Assembly: GCA_019359115.1 (NCBI GenBank)
Contig: JAHHHW010000079.1
Location: 1 to 64,000 of the forward strand
Source: Pelatocladus maniniholoensis HA4357-MV3
GTDB lineage: Bacteria > Cyanobacteriota > Cyanobacteriia > Cyanobacteriales > Nostocaceae
Length of the DNA stretch: 64,000 bases
Reading direction: 5' to 3'
In this document: piece by piece, positions 57,568 to 64,000 of the stretch
How positions within the stretch are numbered: the first letter of the stretch is position 1
Layout: the number at the start of each line of letters is the position of its first letter
Program-made: the position numbers and the translations under genes
Notes under the pieces: generated by a model
Databases searched by the model: none
What the model saw: only the letters and a program-made list of their open reading frames with translations
Told to the model about the DNA's origin: nothing

Positions 57568-58005
57568 TTATGCCTCAGTGTATTTGTCGATTACCTTGGC
57601 TAAGTCTGGTACTGCTTCTTCTACGTGTTGCTTGGCTGAACCACGAAGCTTTTCATAAGTTCCTCGAACGATTGGGCGATTGACGTTCTTGGCTTTTTCA
57701 TCAGTGACGCTCAATAGTGCGTTTGCTGTGCGATCGCGGCTTGCAACCAAATATCCAACTGGATCGCCTTTGTCTACGCCTTCGTTCCAGATGGGATCAA
57801 GTGCTTCAAAGCACTGTGGCAAAATCATTTCAACAACATAAGGAATATACCCTGGTTTGACTCCTTTAAGAGCGGCGAAGGCTGTTTTCAAAGCCATACC
57901 ACTTATACCTGATTTAGAAGCAAGTTGCGCTTCTATCATGTTGCAGCAATCTTCTACAACCATAGCTTTTTTGTCTGAGTCCAACAGTCCGTCGCTAAGT
58001 TTCAT
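57568..58005 (-). CDS. conserved uncharacterised protein (DUF6918-like)
   Basis: A 145-aa soluble helical protein starting MKLSDGLLDSDKKAMVVEDC, with a Gly/Lys-rich turn GISGMALKTAFAALKGVKPGY and a C-terminal segment EEAVPDLAKVIDKYTE. It looks like a small family shared by cyanobacteria and actinobacteria; the number is from memory and should be treated as tentative. AGGAG precedes the ATG. No function known. Confidence 0.7.
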   Translation of the reverse strand: MKLSDGLLDSDKKAMVVEDCCNMIEAQLASKSGISGMALKTAFAALKGVKPGYIPYVVEMILPQCFEALDPIWNEGVDKGDPVGYLVASRDRTANALLSVTDEKAKNVNRPIVRGTYEKLRGSAKQHVEEAVPDLAKVIDKYTEA

Positions 58006-58306
58006 TTCACTCCTAAATTTATTGTCAAACTACTTGATTTCCATTCCACTCATTTCCACAGCTAGCAGGAAATTATAAAAAATGATATGGGAAATGGAGA
58101 ATTTACATAGATTTTAGTTATAACTTGGCAGATAGAGAGCTAAAGATCTCTGCTAGTACAGCATGGCGGAAATAAACCTACCATTTATAAAAGGTCAAAG
58201 CCATAAAATAGAGTGGTTTTGAATGCGTGACTTTCAAGGTGGCGGTACTAGCTTAGTCCAGGCGATCGCACACCACGAATACCTGGACTTGTAGCAATTG
58301 TATTCA

Positions 58307-58552
58307 CTAGCAGAAATTGTCTATTCTAATATCGCGCCAAATATCAGAAGCTTGCCATCCTGAATTGCCAACCGATTGGACTACCGGATAATCACGTACC
58401 GAAATATAATTAGGTTCTTGATAACTGATGTCAAAATTTTCTTCTTCAATATCAACACTAACGTTGGGAAAGTTTTGTGGTTCTGGTTGCTCTGTGTTTT
58501 CTACTTCTTTGAGAATAGGCTTTTCAATGAGTTTTATTAGTTGTGTATCCAT
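58307..58552 (-). CDS. small acidic hypothetical protein
   Basis: An 81-aa acidic protein (many Glu and Asp, for example VDIEEENFDISYQEP) with no signal or membrane segment and no recognised domain. An ATG start is present but without a clear ribosome site. Moderate support only. A hairpin AGTCCAGG/CCTGGACT lies just downstream (58255-58289) and could end its transcript. Confidence 0.5.
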   Translation of the reverse strand: MDTQLIKLIEKPILKEVENTEQPEPQNFPNVSVDIEEENFDISYQEPNYISVRDYPVVQSVGNSGWQASDIWRDIRIDNFC

Positions 58553-59075
58553 TTGATTTTTTGAAGTTTACAGATTGATAAAAGAACAAGTGACTATTAA
58601 TTCATAACCAGACAAATGTGATCTTTTTATAAATTTTCACAAGAAACTACAAAAAGTTTTTATAAAGTCTGATATGAAAAACTTGATTCAGCCAAACTAG
58701 AATACAATAAATTCCCTAATAATACGAGTATTTATTGAGAACTTTATGAGTTTAATAATTACAAAGGACTTTTTTGAATGCTGATGAGTGAACACATGGC
58801 TCTCATTATGATGTCTGTTTAATGAACACCATACTCACAACCGCCAAGTTTTCCATCAAATATATCAACTAACTCAAAATTATTACCTTGCGATACATCT
58901 GAAATGCATTTAGCGATCGCGCCAATTCAGAAGCACCGCAACCCACACTATAGGACAATATTCCCTATGGCAGATGTAGTGAAAGACAATATTTCTCCTT
59001 GCAGGGTTGCAATATGTAACAACAATCTGAGAAAATGAGAAGAATATGAAAAACAATTAGATAAAAATACTGCCT
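58553..59075. other. gene-free intergenic region
   Basis: AT-rich DNA between the small acidic gene and the GDT1-like pair. No riboswitch-like structure, repeat or gene was recognised. It probably holds the promoter for the transporter pair. Confidence 0.4.
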
Positions 59076-59474
59076 GTGAAACTTGATTCCCTACCTGTAA
59101 GTGCCGCTAGCACATCTCTATATTCTAAAAGCCAGCAAAAAACAGCAGAAAACATTACTTCACCATCACCTGCTGTTGCCGACTCTGCTCAAAAGCAACC
59201 ACCTGTAGCTATTTTCGTCACTACTTTCTTAACTATTTTTCTAGCGGAAATCGGTGATAAGACACAGCTATCCACTTTACTAATGAGTGCAGAATCACAT
59301 TCACCGTGGGTTGTTTTTCTCGGTTCCGCAGCAGCACTGATTACCACTAGCTTGTTAGGTGTACTTTTAGGTAGTTGGATTGCTAGTCGTCTTTCTCCAA
59401 AAACCGTAGAAAAAGCAGCCGGAGTAATGCTGCTGTTGATTTCCGTAATGCTATTTTGGGATGTAATTCATTAG
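59076..59474 (+). CDS. GDT1/TMEM165 (UPF0016) half-transporter
   Basis: A 132-aa membrane protein with one UPF0016 repeat: an ExGDK(T/S) motif (FLAEIGDKTQLSTLLMS) and three hydrophobic helices. Full-length relatives contain two such repeats and export Mn2+ or Ca2+ in exchange for H+. The first 45 residues are a polar extension. The start GTG 59076 is inferred; no ATG fits. A second half-transporter follows on the same strand, so the pair probably forms a heterodimer. Confidence 0.88.
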   Translation: MKLDSLPVSAASTSLYSKSQQKTAENITSPSPAVADSAQKQPPVAIFVTTFLTIFLAEIGDKTQLSTLLMSAESHSPWVVFLGSAAALITTSLLGVLLGSWIASRLSPKTVEKAAGVMLLLISVMLFWDVIH

Positions 59475-59624
59475 AGTTAAGTGGGTCGAGACACTGAAAT
59501 TACTTGGTGAGAGTCGTCATTTGTCATTGGTAAACTTAACTTAAACATTGATTAAATTACTCACCAGCCACATCTACGCGCGTCTAAGCCCCTACCAACT
59601 AATAACTAACAATCAACAAAATTT

Positions 59625-59918
59625 ATGAATTGGCATCTTTTAGGATTAACTTTTATTACAGTTTTTCTCTCTGAGTTAGGTGATAAAAGTCAGCTAGCTG
59701 CGATCGCTCTTTCTGGTCGTAGCCAATCTCCTCGTGCTGTTTTCTTGGGAACTGCTGGTGCGTTACTTTTGACTAGTTTGTTAGGAGCATTAGCAGGTGG
59801 AGCTGTGGCAGAATTTTTACCGACAAGATTGTTAAAAGCGATCGCTGCTGTGGGATTTGCTGTACTTGCTGTACGCTTGCTGTGGTTTAACAATGAAGCT
59901 TCTCAAGATGAGTTGTAG
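59625..59918 (+). CDS. GDT1/TMEM165 (UPF0016) half-transporter
   Basis: A 97-aa membrane protein with the second copy of the motif (FLSELGDKSQLAAIALS) and three helices, ending soon after the last helix (LAVRLLWF). It should pair with the preceding 132-aa protein to make a complete cation (Mn2+) exporter. The 150-base gap between the two contains no gene. Confidence 0.88.
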   Translation: MNWHLLGLTFITVFLSELGDKSQLAAIALSGRSQSPRAVFLGTAGALLLTSLLGALAGGAVAEFLPTRLLKAIAAVGFAVLAVRLLWFNNEASQDEL

Positions 59919-59962
59919 AAGACGCACATATGTATACGGTGTATTGTGCGTTTCTACAAATT

Positions 59963-60448
59963 TTATTGCCGCCAGCACCAACTTAAAAGCGTACCACCAG
60001 CTACCAATTTGATAACTTCCAACAGCCAATAACTACCATGCAATAAATTCATATTGCCTGGTACTTCTGCTGTTGTCTGAAACAGGTTTAGTTGCATTCC
60101 GACAGCAGACATTTCTGGTGTTAAGCAATATGTAGTAGTGAATGATATTGCTAACAATAATACCGATAAAATCAGGCTACCAGAGCGCCACTTAGACTGG
60201 GTTTGATTGAGAGCTAAGACACCAGTTAATACTAAGCCAGCAGCCAATAATTCTATACGATTGAAATTCCAGAAAATAACATAGCCTGCTGTGGCAAAAC
60301 TGGCTTGTGTGATCATGCCAGACACATAAAGACTAGGCATAATAACCCAGTCTAAAAGCAAACTAGCACTAAGCCAGAAGCCTAAAGTCAGTATCACAAT
60401 AGATTGCCAAATCGGACGTTTAAACCCGAAGCTAGAAACAGTATTCAT
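59963..60448 (-). CDS. DUF4149-like four-helix membrane protein
   Basis: About 161 aa with four hydrophobic helices (for example QSIVILTLGFWLSASLLLDW and SGSLILSVLLLAISFTTTYC). The pattern, including an Arg/Asn between helices 1 and 3 and a C-terminal helix after NLLHGSYWLLEVIKL, resembles DUF4149. I chose ATG 60448; an upstream TTG at 60511 would add 21 polar residues. Function unknown. Confidence 0.75.
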   Translation of the reverse strand: MNTVSSFGFKRPIWQSIVILTLGFWLSASLLLDWVIMPSLYVSGMITQASFATAGYVIFWNFNRIELLAAGLVLTGVLALNQTQSKWRSGSLILSVLLLAISFTTTYCLTPEMSAVGMQLNLFQTTAEVPGNMNLLHGSYWLLEVIKLVAGGTLLSWCWRQ

Positions 60449-60574
60449 AGTGAATGAATGATTGCTTGTATTTATAATTCTAGTTTCTAACTTAACAAGG
60501 TAATTTGACAACTAATTTCAATTATCTTTTACATTTATTTGTAAAAAAGTATATATACTTACGTACTAAGTCCT

Positions 60575-60598
60575 GAGAAGATGTTTGAAAAGTCTTAG
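60575..60598 (+). mobile_element. solo end of the TTAGAGG-type MITE
   Basis: GAGAAGATGTTTGAAAAGTC matches the end of the elements at 48288-48467 and 56806-56970. No matching second end is seen nearby, so it is a remnant. It lies about 80 bases upstream of the DUF2808 gene. Confidence 0.6.
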
Positions 60599-60674
60599 AT
60601 AAAATAAAATAAATAATAAAAATCAAACTTTAACGTAGTTTTATAACCTAACTTAACTACAGTCAAATCAAGCA

Positions 60675-61229
60675 ATGCGCTTTCCATTTTTATTAGGTAC
60701 AGCACTAACTTTGGTTATAGCGATCGCACCAGATGCTGTCCTCAAATCTCAAGCAGTACAGCTAAGAGACGGTACAGTATATTTTGTGCAACCTCCTTCG
60801 CTCGAAGGAGCAACTACTACTTACAAAACAACATATGCTTGGGGTGCAACCTATTATTTCACAATTGATTTGCCCCAAAAAGCTGGAGAACCACTACAAA
60901 AAATTACAATTAACCAGCACGAAGGAGTAGACCGGGTTCGCTTTAACCTAGAAGATACCGTCGTTTTTGTCGGTACGCCTGACCATAAAGGAGAAAAACT
61001 GCAAATTAAAGACGCGACAAGCGAGCGCAAAACGAGAACAGTCTCACTGACATTTGATCCACCAATATCACCAGGTAAAACTATTACTATTGGTTTGAAA
61101 CCCGTGCAGAATCCAGGAGTGAGTGGGGTTTATCTGTTTGGTGTCAAAGCTTTTCCTGCGGGTGAGAAAAGTTATGGGCAATTTCTTGGTTACGGACGCT
61201 TGCAATTTTATAGCCCCGATTTTCTGTAA
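60675..61229 (+). CDS. DUF2808-family exported protein
   Basis: A 184-aa cyanobacterial protein with a signal peptide (MRFPFLLGTALTLVIAIAP). The mature part shows the conserved order VQLRDGTVYFVQPP, TYYFTIDLPQKAGEPLQKI, VRFNLEDTVVFVG, VSLTFDPPISPGKTITIGLKP and YLFGVKAFPAGE. Function unknown; probably periplasmic or membrane-associated. Confidence 0.85.
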   Translation: MRFPFLLGTALTLVIAIAPDAVLKSQAVQLRDGTVYFVQPPSLEGATTTYKTTYAWGATYYFTIDLPQKAGEPLQKITINQHEGVDRVRFNLEDTVVFVGTPDHKGEKLQIKDATSERKTRTVSLTFDPPISPGKTITIGLKPVQNPGVSGVYLFGVKAFPAGEKSYGQFLGYGRLQFYSPDFL

Positions 61230-61455
61230 ATTACAAAAACGCGATCGCTCACTGCGGGCGTTTAAACTCAGGCTAGGGCAACGAACTGTAACTAAATTCC
61301 TTCTCACGTTGTTGTGCCAAAGCCGTCACCATGTTGTACCGCCTGTTAATCAGACAAATAACTTAACAAACTATCTTTGGGAGACACTACTCAGCTACAG
61401 TGAAATCAATTAGCCTTAATACGTTGGCAATTGATAAGAAAAAAGGAAGAAACTC

Positions 61456-61674
61456 ATGGTTCAACGTGGTTCTAAAGTACGTGTTCTTCGTCCAGAGTCC
61501 TACTGGTTTCAAGATGTAGGTACTGTTGCATCTGTTGAGCAAAGTAGCACAATCAGATACCCAGTCATTGTTCGCTTTGAGAGAGTGAATTATGCTGGCG
61601 TTAACACAAATAACTTTGCTCAAGACGAGTTAGTAGAGATTGAAGCACCAAAGGCAAAAGCTAAAAAAGCCTAA
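61456..61674 (+). CDS. psaE: photosystem I reaction centre subunit IV
   Basis: A 72-aa SH3-like protein on the stromal (cytoplasmic) face of photosystem I, helping ferredoxin docking and cyclic electron flow. The match is complete: [50 protein letters not shown] and a Lys/Ala-rich C-terminus. AAAGGA precedes the ATG. It is monocistronic in appearance: a 9-base inverted repeat (61713-61721 / 61773-61781) followed by T-rich sequence lies downstream and may end the transcript. Confidence 0.97.
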   Translation: MVQRGSKVRVLRPESYWFQDVGTVASVEQSSTIRYPVIVRFERVNYAGVNTNNFAQDELVEIEAPKAKAKKA

Positions 61675-61846
61675 AGTGTAGAAATTTCTAGAAAAACTTC
61701 ATGGGGTGATTTTCGGGAGTAAGTGGCAAGAGGGTAGAGAGTCAAAACTTTGATTCAATACTCGCTGTTGACTACTCCCGATTTTAATGTCTGCCAAAAA
61801 ATCACAGTAGTTGTCAGAATATGTTTGTTGTCAATAATTAGCTTAG

Positions 61847-62689
61847 ATGCCTGAGTTGCCTGAAGTTGAAACAGTCCGGCGGGGTTTAAATCAATTGACC
61901 CTCAACCAAAAAATCACGGGTGGAGACGTGCTGCTGCATCGCACGATCGCTTATCCGGTTTCAGTAGATGATTTTGTCAGCGAAATTAAAGGAAGTGCGA
62001 TCGCCACTTGGTACCGTCGCGGTAAATATCTCCTCGCCGAACTTAGTTGCACTACCCACACCTCTTACTTGGGTGTTCATCTCCGCATGACTGGTCAATT
62101 ATTGTGGTTGAATCAAGATGAATCTTTACATAAGCACACGCGGGTGAGATTATTTTTTGAGAATGGGTGGGAATTGCGCTTTGTCGATCAGCGTACCTTT
62201 GGTCAAATGTGGTGGGTACCACCAACTCAAACCCCAGAAAGCATTATTACAGGTTTAGCAAAACTAGCAGCAGATCCCTTTTCACCAGAATTTACAGTTG
62301 ATTATCTAGCCAAGAAACTCAAAAACAGGCGTCGTCCGATCAAAACTGCCTTACTAGATCAATCTGTAGTTGCGGGATTAGGTAATATATACGCCGATGA
62401 AGCATTGTTTATGAGTGGCATATTACCAGAAACAATGTGTGTAGATTTGCAGCCAGAACAAATCGAAAAGTTGCGATCGCAAATAATTAAAGTCTTGGAA
62501 ACCAGCATCGCAGCGGGTGGAACCACTTTTAGTAATTTCCTCAACGTTAAGGGCGTTAATGGTAATTACGGTGGTGTCGCATGGGTTTACAACCGTACTG
62601 GCGAACCTTGTCGTGTTTGTGGAAATGTTATTCAACGGACAAAGTTAGCTGGCAGATCCAGTCATTTTTGTTTGCAATGTCAGCGATAG
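61847..62689 (+). CDS. mutM: formamidopyrimidine-DNA glycosylase
   Basis: A 280-aa base-excision repair enzyme that removes 8-oxoguanine and other oxidised purines and nicks the strand. It begins with PELPEVET, whose Pro is the catalytic residue after Met removal, then LGVHLRMTGQLLW, the H2TH region (LLDQSVVAGLGNIYADEALF) and a C-terminal zinc finger (CRVCGN and CLQCQR). The length is standard. Confidence 0.97.
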   Translation: MPELPEVETVRRGLNQLTLNQKITGGDVLLHRTIAYPVSVDDFVSEIKGSAIATWYRRGKYLLAELSCTTHTSYLGVHLRMTGQLLWLNQDESLHKHTRVRLFFENGWELRFVDQRTFGQMWWVPPTQTPESIITGLAKLAADPFSPEFTVDYLAKKLKNRRRPIKTALLDQSVVAGLGNIYADEALFMSGILPETMCVDLQPEQIEKLRSQIIKVLETSIAAGGTTFSNFLNVKGVNGNYGGVAWVYNRTGEPCRVCGNVIQRTKLAGRSSHFCLQCQR

Positions 62690-62819
62690 TTTTTAGTGGT
62701 TGGTACTGATGCAAGGCTTTGCACCCCTACAGTAGTTCATGGTTGATAATTCCAAACAACAAACACACTTCCCAAGATAGAATCCTGTATAGCAATCGAT
62801 ACACTTGCGAGGGGAATAT

Positions 62820-63035
62820 ATGCCTGTAAAACGTGGAGATATGGTTCGGGTTATTCGTGAGAAGTTGGAAAATAGTGTAGAAGCCAAAGCTAGTGATACT
62901 CGTTTTCCTGATTATTTGTTTGACAGTAAAGGCGAAATTGTAGATGTCAAAGGTGATTATGCTTTTGTCAAGTTTGGCAAAGTACCAACGCCGAATATTT
63001 GGTTACGTTTAGATCAACTAGAAGAGTTTAAGTAG
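62820..63035 (+). CDS. ndhO: NAD(P)H-quinone oxidoreductase subunit O
   Basis: A 71-aa oxygenic-photosynthesis-specific subunit of the thylakoid NDH-1 complex, involved in cyclic electron flow. Sequence features are as in known Ndh[57 protein letters not shown]. The start is the ATG at 62820 after GAGGGG; five upstream in-frame codons are open but not needed. Confidence 0.93.
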   Translation: MPVKRGDMVRVIREKLENSVEAKASDTRFPDYLFDSKGEIVDVKGDYAFVKFGKVPTPNIWLRLDQLEEFK

Positions 63036-63053
63036 AATTCTAAGTAAAAATTT

Positions 63054-64000
63054 ATGTATAATCCCCTTTCCTCCTCCATTGTGTGCTACTCGCCCCGGAT
63101 CAGCGTTATTGGTGCTGGTAGAGTTGGCAGTACCCTTGCCCAACGCATCGCGGAGAAAAATCTTGCTGATGTAGTGTTGTTGGATATTGTTCAAGGAATG
63201 CCCCAGGGATTGGCGCTAGATTTGATGGAGGCGAGGGGAATTGAAATGCATAACCGTCAGATTATCGGTACTAATGACTATGCCGATACAACTGGTTCGG
63301 AGATTGTGGTAATCACAGCAGGGTTTCCTCGTAAACCGGGTATGAGTCGGGATGACTTATTAAAGACAAATGCCAAGATAGTTGTGGATGCAGCCAAACA
63401 AGCGATCACTCATTCTCCAGATGCGATTTTTATTGTCGTCACCAATCCATTAGATGTGATGACTTATTTGGCATGGCAAGCTACACAATTACCACGCGAT
63501 CGCATCATGGGTATGGCAGGCGTGTTAGACTCGGCCCGCTTTGAAACTTTCATTGCGATGGAATTGGGAGTATTGCCTGGTGATGTCAAGACGATGGTAC
63601 TCGGTAGCCACGGTGATTTGATGGTTCCTTTGCCGCGTTTTGCCACTGTCAACGGTATTCCCCTGACAGAATTGCTAGATACAGATACTATTCAACGTTT
63701 AGTAGAACGCACGCGTCACGGTGGTGCAGAAATTGTCGAACTGATGCACACAGGTGGTGCGTTTTTTGCTCCAGCTTCTGCTACTTGCATGATGGTGGAA
63801 TCAATTTTATTAAATCAGTCGCGTTTATTACCTGTAACTGTGTCTCTTCAGGGAGAATACGGTTTAGAAAATGTGGCGATCGGTATTCCCTGTCGGTTGG
63901 GATGTGGCGGAATTGAAAGTGTATTGGAATTGAATCTCAGTGATGAGGAAAGAGCTGCTCTCTATAGATCGGCGGAATCGGTGCAGAATAATATTGAACG
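63054..64000 (+). CDS. mdh: malate dehydrogenase (3' end beyond the window)
   Basis: Interconverts malate and oxaloacetate with NAD. 315 codons are visible and the frame is still open at the edge. The N-terminal Rossmann fold has ISVIGAGRVGSTLAQ, then VVLLDIVQGMPQGLALDL, AGFPRKPGMSRDDLLKTNA, VTNPLDVMTYL, and the active-site His in LGSHGDLMVPLPR. The sequence fits the LDH-like tetrameric MDH group. The first nine residues before the fold are a short extension; GTG or later ATG starts are possible, but ATG 63054 is simplest. Confidence 0.93.
   Translation, partial: MYNPLSSSIVCYSPRISVIGAGRVGSTLAQRIAEKNLADVVLLDIVQGMPQGLALDLMEARGIEMHNRQIIGTNDYADTTGSEIVVITAGFPRKPGMSRDDLLKTNAKIVVDAAKQAITHSPDAIFIVVTNPLDVMTYLAWQATQLPRDRIMGMAGVLDSARFETFIAMELGVLPGDVKTMVLGSHGDLMVPLPRFATVNGIPLTELLDTDTIQRLVERTRHGGAEIVELMHTGGAFFAPASATCMMVESILLNQSRLLPVTVSLQGEYGLENVAIGIPCRLGCGGIESVLELNLSDEERAALYRSAESVQNNIE

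Noticed and set aside
58553-59075. Mn-sensing riboswitch (yybP-ykoY type) before the GDT1 genes
   Set aside because: I looked for it because such exporters often carry one, but could not see the expected paired helices and conserved loops.
1-64000. tRNA or rRNA genes
   Set aside because: No T-loop/acceptor pattern of a tRNA or rRNA-like stretch was recognised on either strand by eye; a covariance-model scan would be decisive.

Overview
The window looks like chromosomal DNA of a filamentous, probably heterocyst-forming cyanobacterium (Nostocales type). Evidence: dense GCGATCGC-type octamers, the photosystem I gene psaE, the NDH-1 subunit gene ndhO, the carboxysome shell gene ccmP, several cyanobacterium-specific families (KGK, DUF2808, DUF3172, AMIN, pentapeptide repeats), and very many short tandem and palindromic repeats between genes. 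No rRNA, tRNA, CRISPR array, transposase or prophage gene was recognised. Genus was not determined.

Region 1 (about 1-26.5 kb) is the most interesting part. An APS kinase (cysC) and a TPR gene are transcribed away from a PUFA/heterocyst-glycolipid-type polyketide synthase on the plus strand. The synthase consists of a 2023-aa protein (two NPD-like enoyl-reductase barrels, KS, AT, two ACPs), a KR-DH protein, a KS-AT-DH protein with a C-terminal phosphopantetheinyl-transferase-like domain, and a free ACP. Tightly coupled to it is an alkaline-phosphatase-superfamily enzyme, followed by a membrane protein joining a degenerate M50 peptidase core to an HlyD adaptor, a small duplicated protein, an exported alpha/beta hydrolase, a PAPS sulfotransferase, a sialidase-like beta-propeller protein and a second exported alpha/beta hydrolase. 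Sulfate activation and sulfotransfer flanking a lipid-type PKS suggest that the locus makes, sulfates and exports a long-chain lipid. This is an inference.

Region 2 (26.6-37 kb) holds glmM, a ferrochelatase-family gene ending in eight histidines, putA, two pentapeptide-repeat genes, ccmP and a small ribbon-helix-helix gene. Region 3 (37-48 kb) holds a dienelactone hydrolase, two adjacent PAS histidine kinases (the first apparently catalytically dead), an XRE regulator and two CPA2 cation/proton antiporters. Region 4 (48-60 kb) is a mixture: secreted proteins, a glutathionyl-hydroquinone-reductase-like GST, an AMIN protein, a GDSL autotransporter esterase, an orphan sugar-ABC permease, a KGK protein and a pair of half-size GDT1/UPF0016 transporters. 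Region 5 (60-64 kb) is housekeeping: DUF2808, psaE, mutM, ndhO and the start of mdh.

The intergenic DNA carries several distinguishable non-autonomous element families. These include MITE-like elements with shared inverted ends, a multi-hairpin element whose stems differ between copies but keep their pairing, tandem 7-, 14- and 20-mers, and G-rich repeats that have entered coding sequences as in-frame linkers.
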